Below are positions 17,739-26,915 of a stretch of 42,230 bases of DNA, one piece after another. This stretch comes from Alitibacter langaaensis DSM 22999 (GTDB lineage: Bacteria; Pseudomonadota; Gammaproteobacteria; Enterobacterales; Pasteurellaceae). A program made the position numbers and the translations under genes. The DNA is taken from NCBI RefSeq assembly GCF_003096995.1, contig NZ_QENU01000016.1:1-42230 (forward strand). The letters run 5' to 3'. Position 1 is the stretch's first letter; each line of letters begins with the position of its first letter. The notes under the pieces are model-generated. The model saw only the letters and a program-made list of their open reading frames with translations, made no database searches and was not told the origin of the DNA.

Positions 17739-18263
17739 ATGCGTAAATTTATCAAATATTTCTTCATTCTCGTGGTGGTGCTATTCCACGCGGTATTATT
17801 CGCGGGGATTAATTTTGTGTTCCCACATTATGAAACCACCTATGTAACAGGGGTAGAAGTCAAACGGGTGGATAAAGATGGCCCAATTACTAAGTCAAAT
17901 CCAGAAGACGGCCCAACGCGTGATGTTTATTATATTTATACGCAACGCACTGATGAAGCAAAACCAACAGTGTATCGCAATGAAGATACACGCTGGGGCT
18001 TTCCATTCTATTTTAAATTTGATTCCGCGGTGCAACAGGCGCGCGCTTCAGGTTTTGCCCAAAATAAAAAATTGGTGGAAGTGAAATATTATGGCTGGAA
18101 CATCGTGATGTTTAATGAATTCCGTAATGTCGTTTCAATGCACGAAGTGGATGAAGAGCAAGTTTCACACCCAATTTTAAGCTGGATTTTCTATGTTTTA
18201 GGCTTGCTAACGATGTTCTTTAGCATTCAATTTATCCGCGGTTGGTTTGACAGCGAGGCATAA
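17739..18263 (+). CDS. DUF1523 family membrane protein
   Basis: This is a 174-residue protein with a membrane anchor at each end (about residues 7-29 and 147-167) and a soluble central part between them, probably periplasmic. The segment YETTYVTGVEVKRVDKDGP followed by RDVYYIYT and TRWGFPFYFKFDSA fits the DUF1523 family, which is common in Pasteurellaceae and some other proteobacteria and has no established function. AAAGGAGA gives a strong SD. The next gene, a CBS-domain membrane protein, starts two bases after its stop, so the two are co-translated and may work together. I infer nothing further about its role. Confidence 0.8.
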   Translation: MRKFIKYFFILVVVLFHAVLFAGINFVFPHYETTYVTGVEVKRVDKDGPITKSNPEDGPTRDVYYIYTQRTDEAKPTVYRNEDTRWGFPFYFKFDSAVQQARASGFAQNKKLVEVKYYGWNIVMFNEFRNVVSMHEVDEEQVSHPILSWIFYVLGLLTMFFSIQFIRGWFDSEA

Positions 18264-18265
18264 GC

Positions 18266-19567
18266 ATGGGATTGCTTGAACCCATTTTAATTATTGCATT
18301 ATTGATAGCGATGAGTGCGGTGATTTCTTCCGCAGAAATTTCCTTAGCTGGCTCGCGTAGGCTAAAGTTACAAACCTTAGCCCATGAGGGCAACCTTAAC
18401 GCCGCGCTGATATTGCGTTTGCAAGAACGGCCTGGGCGTTTTATTACGGTTGTCCAAATTGGGCTAAATATGGTGGCAGTCTTAGCGGGGAAGTTAGGGG
18501 AAAGCGCGCTCACGCCATATATTGCAGAGGCGTTGACTAATGTCGTGCCAAAAGATTTATTGGCTAGCGTTGCATCATGGACGGCATTTGCTTTAGTTAC
18601 TTTTTCTTTTGTGTTAATTGCGGATTTGATCCCGAAACGCATTGCGATGACCTATCCCGAAGTGGTGGCATTGCGCACCGTGAAAATTATGCAATTCTGC
18701 ATTTTTGTGTTCAGCCCATTGGTGTGGATTTTCGACAGCCTTGCCAATTTTGTGCTTCGATTATTGCGTGTATCCACGATTCGTGAAGAAAGCATGACAT
18801 CGGAAGATATTGTGGCGGTAGTAGAAGCAGGGGCGGAATCAGGCGTTTTAAAAGCGCAAGAGCATTATTTGATCGAAAATATTTTCGATATGCAAGAGCG
18901 CACCGTCACTTCGACAATGACGACCCGCGAAAATATCGTGTTTTTAGACCGCACTTTTGACCGTGAAAAAGTGCTCGCCACCTTAGAATCGGACAGCCAT
19001 TCCAAATTGCCGATTTGTGATGGCAGCTTGGATAAAATTATTGGTTATGTGGAATCCCATACCTTGCTAACCTTTTATTTAAAAGGCGACAAAGTTTCCC
19101 TCACGGATAACCATTTGCTGCGCAAGCCCTTATTTATTCCCGATACGCTTTCGTTGTATGAAGTCTTGGAATTATTCAAATCTGCGGGCGAAGATTTTGC
19201 AGTGATTGTCAATGAATACGCTTTGGTCGTAGGCATTGTTACCTTAAACGATGTGATGAGTATCGTTATGGGCGAATTAGTGTCTAGCGAAGAAGAGCAA
19301 ATTGTCCGCCGTGATGAAAGTTCATGGCTGATTGATGGTGCAACGCCCCTTGAAGATGTGATGAGAGCCTTAGATATTGAAGCATTTCCCGACTGGGAAA
19401 ATTATGAAACAATCGCTGGTTTTATGATGTATATGCTACGCAAAATTCCAAAGAAAACCGATTTTGTGCTTTATGATAAATACAAATTTGAAATTATTGA
19501 TACAGACAATTTCAAAATCGATCAGCTTTTGGTCTCCGTTCGCCAAGATTTAGCGCACGAAATGTAA
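18266..19567 (+). CDS. CNNM/CorC-HlyC type membrane protein with CBS pair
   Basis: The order of domains is: an N-terminal DUF21 (CNNM) membrane domain with about four hydrophobic segments (residues 1-170, including SAAEIS-like ISSAEISLAGSRRLKL and ADLIPKRIA), a pair of CBS domains (about 190-330, with TTRENIVFLD and VGIVTLNDVMSIVMGE), and a C-terminal CorC/HlyC transporter-associated domain (about 345-430, WLIDGATPLEDVMRAL). The 433-residue length matches the family. Relatives affect magnesium, cobalt or polyamine export; the older name hemolysin is misleading. It begins two bases after the DUF1523 gene. The exact substrate cannot be read from the sequence. Confidence 0.88.
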   Translation: MGLLEPILIIALLIAMSAVISSAEISLAGSRRLKLQTLAHEGNLNAALILRLQERPGRFITVVQIGLNMVAVLAGKLGESALTPYIAEALTNVVPKDLLASVASWTAFALVTFSFVLIADLIPKRIAMTYPEVVALRTVKIMQFCIFVFSPLVWIFDSLANFVLRLLRVSTIREESMTSEDIVAVVEAGAESGVLKAQEHYLIENIFDMQERTVTSTMTTRENIVFLDRTFDREKVLATLESDSHSKLPICDGSLDKIIGYVESHTLLTFYLKGDKVSLTDNHLLRKPLFIPDTLSLYEVLELFKSAGEDFAVIVNEYALVVGIVTLNDVMSIVMGELVSSEEEQIVRRDESSWLIDGATPLEDVMRALDIEAFPDWENYETIAGFMMYMLRKIPKKTDFVLYDKYKFEIIDTDNFKIDQLLVSVRQDLAHEM

Positions 19568-19612
19568 TTGTTTATTGCCCGAATTTATCCCCGATTAATA
19601 TAAGGATTCTCA

Positions 19613-22600
19613 ATGAGCCAGCCTCGCTTTGTTCACTTGCGTACACATAGTGACTTTTCCATGATTGACGGTATTGCCAAGGTGAAACCCTTGGTGAAAG
19701 CCTGCGTGCAAGAAAATATGGTGGCGATGGGGCTGACGGATTTCACTAACTTTTGTGGTTTGGTGAAATTTTATGGCGAAACCTTAGGCGCAGGCGTGAA
19801 GCCGATTATCGGTGCTGATGTATTAGTGAAAAGTGAATTAATGGGCGATGAACGCTTTGAACTTACTTTGCTCGCTAAAAATAATGAGGGTTATAAAAAT
19901 ATTACCCTTTTATTATCAAAGGCTTATCAGCGCGGCTATGACGATTTGCCCTATATCGATCAGGAATGGTTGATTGAGCATAAAGACGGCATCATCATTT
20001 TATCTGGTGGGCGAAAAGGTGATATTGGGAAAAAAATATTAAAAGAACATTGGGCAGACGTAGAAAGTGCGGTCAATTTTTATCAAGAATTTTTTACACA
20101 ACATTTTTACCTTGCTTTAACCCGAGTCGGGCATAGCGATGAAGAGCGTTATATTCGTGCGGCTTTAGAGATCGCGCGTAAGCATCGCTTGCCTGTGGTT
20201 GCCACTAATGATGTCGTTTTCTTAAAATCCGAAGATTTTGAAGCCCACGAAATTCGTGTCGCCATTCACGATGGTTTTACCCTAGACGATCCTAAACGCC
20301 CACAGCTTTATAGCGAACAGCAATATTTCCGCAGCGAACAGGAAATGTGCGATCTGTTTGCGGATATTCCCAGCGCTTTAGAAAACACCGTGTTGATTGC
20401 GCAGCGTTGTAATGTCACCATCCGTTTAGGGAAATATTTTCTGCCACAATTCCCCACAGGCGATCTTTCCACTGAAGATTATTTAATCGAAAAAGCACGC
20501 ACAGGCTTGGAAGAACGCTTAGCATTTCTTTTCCCCGATCCCAAAGTGCGGTCAGAAAAGCGTGCAGTTTATGATGAACGTTTAGAAACCGAATTGGGTG
20601 TGATTAACCAAATGGGCTTCCCTGGCTATTTCTTAATCGTGATGGAGTTCATTCAGTGGTCAAAAGATAATGGCGTGCCAGTCGGGCCAGGGCGCGGATC
20701 GGGCGCGGGTTCTTTAGTGGCTTATGCGCTAAAAATTACAGATTTGGATCCCCTTGAGTTTGATCTGCTTTTCGAGCGTTTTTTAAATCCAGAACGTGTA
20801 TCCATGCCCGATTTTGATGTGGATTTCTGTATGGAAGGTCGCGACCGCGTTATTGAACACGTTGCGGAAACTTACGGGCGTGGTGCGGTATCGCAGATCA
20901 TCACCTTTGGTACAATGGCTGCCAAAGCGGTGATTCGCGATGTAGGGCGTGTGTTAGGTCATCCTTATGGTTTTGTGGATCGCATTTCCAAATTAGTGCC
21001 GCCCGATCCTGGTATGACATTGGCAAAAGCCTTTGATATGGAACCGCAGCTGCAAGAAGTGTACGACAGCGATGAAGAAGTGAAAGCGCTGATCGATATG
21101 GCTCGCAAGTTAGAAGGGGTGACACGAAACGCAGGTAAACATGCGGGGGGCGTGGTGATTTCCCCAACCTTGATTACGGATTTCTCGCCACTGTATTGTG
21201 ATAGCGAGGGCTTACATCCCGTTACCCATTTTGATAAAAATGATGTGGAATATGCGGGCTTGGTAAAATTCGACTTTTTGGGGTTGCGGACGCTAACGAT
21301 CATTAAATGGGCGTTGGAAATGATTAATGCGCGAATGGCTCGTGAGGGCAAGCCTGAAGTGCGGATTGAAAGCATTCCCCTTGATGATCCTGAATCCTTT
21401 AAAACCTTGCTTAATGCGGAAACAACCGCGGTGTTCCAGCTGGAATCACGGGGCATGAAAGATCTTATCAAACGCCTGCAACCCGATTGTTTTGAAGATA
21501 TTATTGCCTTGGTGGCATTATTCCGCCCAGGTCCATTGGAATCAGGTATGGTGCAAAACTTTATCGATCGTAAACATGGTCGTGAAGAAGTGGCGTATCC
21601 CGATTCGCAATATCAACATGAATGCTTGAAACCCATTTTAGAGCCAACCTATGGCGTAATTGTTTATCAAGAACAGGTTATGCAAATTGCACAAGAATTG
21701 GCAGGTTATACGCTTGGTGGCGCTGACTTGTTGCGCCGTGCAATGGGTAAGAAAAAGCCAGAAGAAATGGCAAAACAACGTTCTGTGTTTGAAGAAGGGG
21801 CTAAAAATAAAGGCATTGATGGCGATCTGGCGATGAAGATCTTTGATTTAGTGGAAAAATTCGCAGGTTATGGCTTCAATAAATCTCACTCTGCCGCTTA
21901 TGCTTTGGTTTCCTATCAAACCCTGTGGCTAAAAACGCACTTCCCTGCGGAATTTATGGCTGCGGTAATGACTTCGGAAATTGATAATACCGACAAAATT
22001 GTGGGTTTATACGATGAATGTTTGCGTATGGGCTTAAAAGTTACGCCGCCAGATATTAATGCAGGTAAACGCCCATTCAGCGTCAATGAACAAGGCGAAA
22101 TTGTGTATGGTATCGGCGCAATTAAAGGGGTCGGCGAAGGCCCGATTGATGCGTTGGTTAAAGCCCGTGAACAAGGCGGCATTTTCAAAGACTTATTTGA
22201 TCTGTGCGCGCGCGTGGATTTAAAACAAATTAATCGCCGTACCTTTGAAAGTCTGATTAAATCAGGGGCGTTTGATAAATTAGGTCCGCACCGAGCCGCG
22301 CTCGCAAAAAATTTGGAAGACGCGTTGCAGTCTTCTAGTCAATTTGCCAAAAATGAAGAAATTGGGCAAGGGGATATGTTTGGCGTGCTAACGGAAAGCC
22401 ATGCTGATGTTGAGCGTAAATACGCCAATACACCACGTTGGACAGAAAAACAACAGCTAGAGGGCGAGCGAGAAACCCTAGGCTTGTATTTAAGTAGCCA
22501 TCCGATTAGCCCTTATTTGAAAGAGCTTTCCTATTACAGTTCGACAAGATTGAAAGATCTTGCACCGAATCGCCGTGGTGAAATGAGCACCGCCAGTGGT

Positions 22601-23089
22601 TTGGTGATTGCATCACGTTTTGCAGTCACCAAAAAAGGCAACCGCTTGGGCATTGCTACGCTAGAAGATCGCTCTGGGAAATTAGAGATCACTTTATTTG
22701 CCGATGCCTTAGAAAAATATGGCGAAAAATTGCATAAAGACAGCATTATCATCGTGAAAGGGCAGGTGAGTTTTGATGATTTCTCGCAGAGCTTAAGGAT
22801 GTCTGTGCGCGAATTGATGACCATTGATGAGGCCCGAACTCAATACGCCAAAAGCCTTGCGATTATCCTAAAACAACAGCAAATTTCACCGCACTTTATT
22901 AAGCAATTTAAGCGCGTGATTGAGCCACATAGTGGCGGAGCGTTGCCGATTAATATTTATTACGACAGTCCACAAGGGCGTGCATTGATGAAATTAGGCG
23001 TGCAATGGTATATTAAGCCTACCGATGAATTGCTTTCTGAATTAGTTAGTTTCCTTGGGGAAAGTGCGGTGGAATTGGAGTTTGCTTAA
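19613..23089 (+). CDS. dnaE: DNA polymerase III alpha subunit
   Basis: This is the replicative polymerase catalytic subunit. The 1158 residues match E. coli DnaE within two. The N-terminal PHP domain starts at [13 protein letters not shown]. The palm carries the catalytic aspartates Asp400 and Asp402 (PDFDVDF) and Asp554 ([10 protein letters not shown]), each one residue before the E. coli position. [15 protein letters not shown] and [12 protein letters not shown] flank the nucleotide site. A helix-hairpin-helix and an OB fold lie in the C-terminal third. The proofreading exonuclease is a separate protein, as in other Gammaproteobacteria. TAAGGA precedes the ATG. The hda gene begins three bases after its stop. 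Confidence 0.98.
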   Translation: MSQPRFVHLRTHSDFSMIDGIAKVKPLVKACVQENMVAMGLTDFTNFCGLVKFYGETLGAGVKPIIGADVLVKSELMGDERFELTLLAKNNEGYKNITLLLSKAYQRGYDDLPYIDQEWLIEHKDGIIILSGGRKGDIGKKILKEHWADVESAVNFYQEFFTQHFYLALTRVGHSDEERYIRAALEIARKHRLPVVATNDVVFLKSEDFEAHEIRVAIHDGFTLDDPKRPQLYSEQQYFRSEQEMCDLFADIPSALENTVLIAQRCNVTIRLGKYFLPQFPTGDLSTEDYLIEKARTGLEERLAFLFPDPKVRSEKRAVYDERLETELGVINQMGFPGYFLIVMEFIQWSKDNGVPVGPGRGSGAGSLVAYALKITDLDPLEFDLLFERFLNPERVSMPDFDVDFCMEGRDRVIEHVAETYGRGAVSQIITFGTMAAKAVIRDVGRVLGHPYGFVDRISKLVPPDPGMTLAKAFDMEPQLQEVYDSDEEVKALIDMARKLEGVTRNAGKHAGGVVISPTLITDFSPLYCDSEGLHPVTHFDKNDVEYAGLVKFDFLGLRTLTIIKWALEMINARMAREGKPEVRIESIPLDDPESFKTLLNAETTAVFQLESRGMKDLIKRLQPDCFEDIIALVALFRPGPLESGMVQNFIDRKHGREEVAYPDSQYQHECLKPILEPTYGVIVYQEQVMQIAQELAGYTLGGADLLRRAMGKKKPEEMAKQRSVFEEGAKNKGIDGDLAMKIFDLVEKFAGYGFNKSHSAAYALVSYQTLWLKTHFPAEFMAAVMTSEIDNTDKIVGLYDECLRMGLKVTPPDINAGKRPFSVNEQGEIVYGIGAIKGVGEGPIDALVKAREQGGIFKDLFDLCARVDLKQINRRTFESLIKSGAFDKLGPHRAALAKNLEDALQSSSQFAKNEEIGQGDMFGVLTESHADVERKYANTPRWTEKQQLEGERETLGLYLSSHPISPYLKELSYYSSTRLKDLAPNRRGEMSTASGLVIASRFAVTKKGNRLGIATLEDRSGKLEITLFADALEKYGEKLHKDSIIIVKGQVSFDDFSQSLRMSVRELMTIDEARTQYAKSLAIILKQQQISPHFIKQFKRVIEPHSGGALPINIYYDSPQGRALMKLGVQWYIKPTDELLSELVSFLGESAVELEFA

Positions 23090-23092
23090 ATT

Positions 23093-23785
23093 ATGTTGCA
23101 ACTGTCTTTGCCGATTCATCAGCATGATGATGCTAGCCTTGCAAATTTTTATGGCAACAATAATTTATTGTTGCTCAATTCTTTACGCCAAAATTTCAGC
23201 CAACTAAAACAGCCTTTTTTCTATGTTTGGGGCACTCAAGGTTGTGGCAAAACTCATTTATTGAAAGCATTGGCAAATGAATTTTTTGCTCAAAATCGCA
23301 CCGCACTTTATGTGCCACTCAACAAATCTGCTTATTTTTCTCCTGCTGTGTTGGATAATTTAGAGCAACAGGAACTGGTTTGTTTAGATGATATTCAATG
23401 TGTGGTCGGCAAAACCGAATGGGAATTGGCGCTCTTTGATTTATTTAATCGCATTCGTGAAACCAATCACACCTTGTTGTTGATTAGTGCCGACCAATCG
23501 CCGAATACGCTTTCTGTACAGCTCCCAGATTTAGCTTCACGTTTACGCTGGGGCGAAATTTATCAGCTACATGGGCTTGATGATCAGCAAAAAGTCATTG
23601 CTTTGCAGCAAAATGCACATAGTCGAGGCATTGAATTGCCCGATGAAACCGCTAATTTTCTGCTTAAACGTCTAGATCGTGATATGCATACCTTGTTTGC
23701 AGCCTTGGCGCAACTGGATAAAGCCTCGCTACAAGCTCAACGCAAATTGACCATTCCATTTGTAAAGGAAACATTAAAGTTATAA
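23093..23785 (+). CDS. hda: DnaA inactivator Hda
   Basis: Hda binds the DNA-loaded beta clamp and promotes ATP hydrolysis on DnaA, stopping re-initiation of replication. The 230 residues start with the clamp-binding motif QLSLP (3-7). The AAA+ domain has Walker A GTQGCGKT (47-54), Walker B-like LVCLDDIQCV, and ends with the well-conserved RKLTIPFVKETLKL. E. coli Hda has an arginine where this protein has the usual Walker A lysine (Lys53). It lies only three bases behind dnaE, without its own clear SD except GGAG inside dnaE, so it is probably translated by coupling. In E. coli hda is elsewhere, near uraA. Confidence 0.94.
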   Translation: MLQLSLPIHQHDDASLANFYGNNNLLLLNSLRQNFSQLKQPFFYVWGTQGCGKTHLLKALANEFFAQNRTALYVPLNKSAYFSPAVLDNLEQQELVCLDDIQCVVGKTEWELALFDLFNRIRETNHTLLLISADQSPNTLSVQLPDLASRLRWGEIYQLHGLDDQQKVIALQQNAHSRGIELPDETANFLLKRLDRDMHTLFAALAQLDKASLQAQRKLTIPFVKETLKL

Positions 23786-23879
23786 ATCAGGTTTTACAGG
23801 TTTATGGCTTTGGCTTCTTTTATCATTGTCTGATTGGCGTATTTTTAATCACAAGAATGTTATTAGGGCAAGGTTCAAG

Positions 23880-23908
23880 AAAAGTGCGCGCCGAAGAATG
23901 GCACGCAC
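23880..23908 (-). terminator. Terminator of rdgC between convergent hda and rdgC
   Basis: GTGCGCGCC (23884-23892) and GGCACGCAC (23900-23908) pair with one mismatch around a seven-base loop. Read on the minus strand the hairpin is followed by TTTT, so it fits termination of rdgC. The plus-strand side lacks a T run. Confidence 0.6.
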
Positions 23909-23933
23909 CGAATGAAATGTACTCGCAATGGCT

Positions 23934-24833
23934 TTATAAACGTTCTTTCTCGCCGCCTAAATCATCAAGCAAGAATGCTGTTAGTTTGGTTAATTCCCCA
24001 GTCATCAGAATAAAGTCGGCATCGAAACGTTGGGCGAAGTCTTCTTTAAGAATGTCATCATTTTTTTCACGAATTTGATCCGCAAATTTTAGCCGTTTGA
24101 GTGAGCCATCTTCGCAGAAAACAAAACTTAAATGCTCGTCCCAATCCAAGGCAAGCTTAGTGACTAATTTGCCTTTTTCTAAGTGGGAAAAAATTTCTTC
24201 ACTTTCTAAAGATTGATTCTTGCAACGAATAATGCCCTTGTCCTCTGCGGCTTTCAGCTCGCCCTCTTCAAGTGCGGTCAAATATTGCGGAATATTGCTT
24301 TGCGCGATCCAATTTGTCATCGCCAATGCGGGTTCTATCACAAAAGCAAGTGGCACCACAGGCAACGAGCCCAAAGATTTTCGCAATAAAGCCAATGCAT
24401 CTTCAGCTCGTTTATTGGCGGCGGCATCCACATAAATTAAATTGGTTTCAGCGTTGATCCAAATCGCCGTTTGCTGATTTTTGCTAAATGCGCGGGGCAG
24501 CAGCATAGCTACCACATCATCTTTTAAGGCTTGTTTTTCGGTTTTTTTCAGCTTGCGCGCTTCTTTCTCTTCCAAATGGCGTATGCGTTCGTCAAGTTCT
24601 GCTTTTACTACATGACTTGGCAAGATTTTTTCTTCTTTATGCGCAACCAGCAAAATTTGTTTCCCGACGGAAAAATGCAAAAGTTCGCTGCCACGCAACG
24701 GTGTTGTCCAGCCAAACTTGCTCATATCTGATTGATTACAAGGGAAATATTGATGTTGCGCTAATTGATCTTGTAAGCCCGACCAATCAAGCTCTTTCGT
24801 TAATTTATAAATTAATACATTTTTAAACCACAT
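23934..24833 (-). CDS. rdgC: Recombination-associated protein RdgC
   Basis: RdgC forms a ring-shaped dimer that binds double-stranded DNA and limits RecA activity; in Neisseria it also affects antigenic variation. I chose the second ATG (24833, MWFKNVLIYKLT), giving 299 residues. The AAGGA lies at the right distance for it, while it abuts the first ATG at 24839, and E. coli RdgC starts MLWFKN. Conserved stretches are KEEKILPSHVVKAEL, ARKLKKTEKQALKD, LLRKSLGSLPVVPL, VTKLALDWDEHLSFV and EDFAQRFDADFILMTGEL. It is transcribed towards hda and away from proC. Confidence 0.97.
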   Translation of the reverse strand: MWFKNVLIYKLTKELDWSGLQDQLAQHQYFPCNQSDMSKFGWTTPLRGSELLHFSVGKQILLVAHKEEKILPSHVVKAELDERIRHLEEKEARKLKKTEKQALKDDVVAMLLPRAFSKNQQTAIWINAETNLIYVDAAANKRAEDALALLRKSLGSLPVVPLAFVIEPALAMTNWIAQSNIPQYLTALEEGELKAAEDKGIIRCKNQSLESEEIFSHLEKGKLVTKLALDWDEHLSFVFCEDGSLKRLKFADQIREKNDDILKEDFAQRFDADFILMTGELTKLTAFLLDDLGGEKERL

Positions 24834-24895
24834 TGGCATTCCTTTTTATTAAATGTAAAATGTTGCGGCTATTCTAATCGATCTTAGGGAAAATT

Positions 24896-25711
24896 ATGCA
24901 ACATAAATCAATTTGTTTTATTGGCGGTGGAAATATGACACAGGCAATTGTATTTGGGCTACTAAAACAAGGCTATCCCGCCGCTCATATTACCGTTTGT
25001 GATCACAATGAAACGAAATTGGCATTGTTTGCAGAGCGCGGTGTGCAAATTAGCACAAATAATGAACAATCGGTGAAGCAAGCTGAGGTCGTGGTGCTTG
25101 CGGTGAAACCACAGGCGGCAGAAGCGGCTTGTGCTGCGCTAAGTGCGGTCGATTTTAGCGATAAATTATTGATTTCTATTATGGCAGCCATTTCTTCACA
25201 AAGATTGACCGCACTTTTGCCAAGTGCGCATAATATTGTGCGAGTGATGCCAAATACCCCCGCTTTGGTGTCGGAAGGCATGGCAGGTTTATTTGCGCCA
25301 ACCAACGTTGTGGCTGAATTTAAGCAGTTCGCACAGGAGCTATTAAGTGCCGTGGGGAAAACCTGCTGGGTTGAACAAGAGAGCGATATGCATGTGGTCA
25401 CCGCCGCATCTGGCTCAAGCCCTGCCTATTTTTTCTTGTTTATGGAAGCGATGCAACAAGCCTTATCCAATATGGGTTTAACAGAGCAGCAAGCTCGCGA
25501 ATTCATTCAACAATCCGCATTAGGCGCGGCAAAAATGGTGGTGGAAAAACCACAATTTTCCTTTACAACGTTGCGAGAAAATGTCACTTCTAAAGGTGGA
25601 ACGACGGCAGCCGCATTGGCGATTTTTGAACAACATCAACTTGCCAGCACCGTGGAACAAGCTATGCAAGCTTGCGTGGCAAGATCTCAAGAAATGGAAA
25701 AATTATTCTAA
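24896..25711 (+). CDS. proC: Pyrroline-5-carboxylate reductase
   Basis: This cytoplasmic enzyme makes proline by NAD(P)H reduction of pyrroline-5-carboxylate, the last step of proline synthesis. The 271 residues open with a Rossmann motif, ICFIGGGNMTQAIVFGLL. The C-terminal dimerisation domain carries the family signature around VTSKGGTTAAALAIFE, plus VRVMPNTPALVSEG and ASGSSPAYFF. AGGGAA precedes the ATG. The stop codon overlaps the start of the following transporter gene by one base (TAATG). It diverges from rdgC, with a 62-base region between them that must hold both promoters. Confidence 0.98.
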   Translation: MQHKSICFIGGGNMTQAIVFGLLKQGYPAAHITVCDHNETKLALFAERGVQISTNNEQSVKQAEVVVLAVKPQAAEAACAALSAVDFSDKLLISIMAAISSQRLTALLPSAHNIVRVMPNTPALVSEGMAGLFAPTNVVAEFKQFAQELLSAVGKTCWVEQESDMHVVTAASGSSPAYFFLFMEAMQQALSNMGLTEQQAREFIQQSALGAAKMVVEKPQFSFTTLRENVTSKGGTTAAALAIFEQHQLASTVEQAMQACVARSQEMEKLF

Positions 25712-26859
25712 TGAACATCTCTCCTTTTTTATGGCTTTCTTGTGCTTTTTTAGGCTATTACCTTGCCTATGGCGTGGTCGTGCCTTATCTTCCCGTGTGG
25801 GTAAAATCACAACAATACGGCGCTGAGATCATCGGTTTGGTGATGTCATCTTCTTATCTATTTCGTTTTGTTGGCAGTTTTTTCTTTGGCAGCAAAGTGA
25901 AGAAATCCAGCCAATTATTACCCACCTTACGCCTTACATCGTGGTTGATCGTATTTTCTACTATTTTGATGGCATATTTTGCGGAAAGTTTTTGGGGCTT
26001 ATTCTGTTCTATTGGCTTGTTTAGCCTGTTGAATGCAGGGGGAATGCCTTTAACCGACAGCTTAGCTACAACATGGCAAAAACAAATTAGCATTGATTAT
26101 GGCAAAGCGCGTTTAATCGGCTCAATGGCGTTTACCATTGGATTAATTGTGGTCGGGCAGATTATTGGCATTATCGGCGAACAACAAATTATCTGGATTT
26201 TGACCGCACTTTTTGTCTTTTATGCCATGCTTTTATTAATGAATCCCGCCATTCAAGTCAAAGATCAGCAGGCTGATGACACTTCTTCGCAGGTGACATT
26301 TTTAGGCTTATTGAAGGATAAACTAACACGCCGCGTTTTAGTGTCAGCGTGTTTAGTGCAGGGCTCCCATGCAGGATATTATGTATATAGTATCTTATAT
26401 TGGAACGAGCAAGGAATCCCCGTGCAAACCACAAGTTTATTGTGGGGCTTGGCGGTGATTGCAGAAATCACCTTGTTCTTTTTCTCTGGTCGTTTGTTCA
26501 AGCGCTGGTCGGTGTCTAAATTAATGACATTGGCGGCGGTAGGTGCGGTGGTGCGCTGGATGGGATACAGTTTATCCGTGAGTTTATGGATTATTACGCC
26601 GTTACAACTTTTCCATTGTCTTACCTTTGCCCTGTTACATTTTGCGATGATGCGTTATATCGCAAGCCAACCGCAGCAAAATATTGTGAAGTTACAAGCC
26701 TTGTATAACGGCTTGGCGAGCTGTATGTCTGTTGCGCTGATGACGGTGGTGGCAGGTTGGTTATACAATCAAAATGCTTCTATTATGTTTGCGGTAATGG
26801 CAGGTGCTGCCGCACTTGCTTTAGTGACCATTCCAAGGAAAATGCGTGTCGCAGAATAA
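25711..26859 (+). CDS. MFS transporter, HcaT-like (3-phenylpropionate transporter family)
   Basis: This is a polytopic inner-membrane carrier of the major facilitator superfamily, 382 residues with about twelve hydrophobic segments. The start at 25711 (MNISPFLWLSCAFLGYYLAY) overlaps the proC stop in TAATG; the frame is open further upstream only within proC. The pattern YYLAYGVVVPYLPVW near the N-terminus and GMPLTDSLATTWQ in the middle fit the HcaT / nucleoside-symporter-like group. Haemophilus species keep this gene beside proC. The true substrate is unknown, and the HcaT label should not be read as proof of phenylpropionate uptake. It ends at a hairpin shared with alaA. Confidence 0.82.
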   Translation: MNISPFLWLSCAFLGYYLAYGVVVPYLPVWVKSQQYGAEIIGLVMSSSYLFRFVGSFFFGSKVKKSSQLLPTLRLTSWLIVFSTILMAYFAESFWGLFCSIGLFSLLNAGGMPLTDSLATTWQKQISIDYGKARLIGSMAFTIGLIVVGQIIGIIGEQQIIWILTALFVFYAMLLLMNPAIQVKDQQADDTSSQVTFLGLLKDKLTRRVLVSACLVQGSHAGYYVYSILYWNEQGIPVQTTSLLWGLAVIAEITLFFFSGRLFKRWSVSKLMTLAAVGAVVRWMGYSLSVSLWIITPLQLFHCLTFALLHFAMMRYIASQPQQNIVKLQALYNGLASCMSVALMTVVAGWLYNQNASIMFAVMAGAAALALVTIPRKMRVAE

Positions 26860-26873
26860 TTGATTCAACACAT

Positions 26874-26903
26874 AAATAAGGGCGCACAACGCGCCCTTTC
26901 TCT
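26874..26903. terminator. Bidirectional terminator between convergent MFS gene and alaA
   Basis: AAGGGCGC (26878-26885) and GCGCCCTT (26891-26898) form a perfect 8-bp stem with an ACAAC loop. A/T-rich stretches flank both sides, so it can serve both converging transcripts. Confidence 0.8.
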
Positions 26904-26915
26904 TGAGTGTTTTCG

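Noticed and set aside
20965-21471. A 168-codon minus-strand open frame opposite dnaE
   Set aside because: It is covered by the catalytic region of dnaE; its composition is that expected of a reverse-strand shadow.
23786-24078. A plus-strand frame starting at 23857 that looks partly like a small membrane protein
   Set aside because: Its second half is antisense to rdgC, it has no SD, and its first half is explained by the rdgC terminator hairpin. I could not match it to any family.
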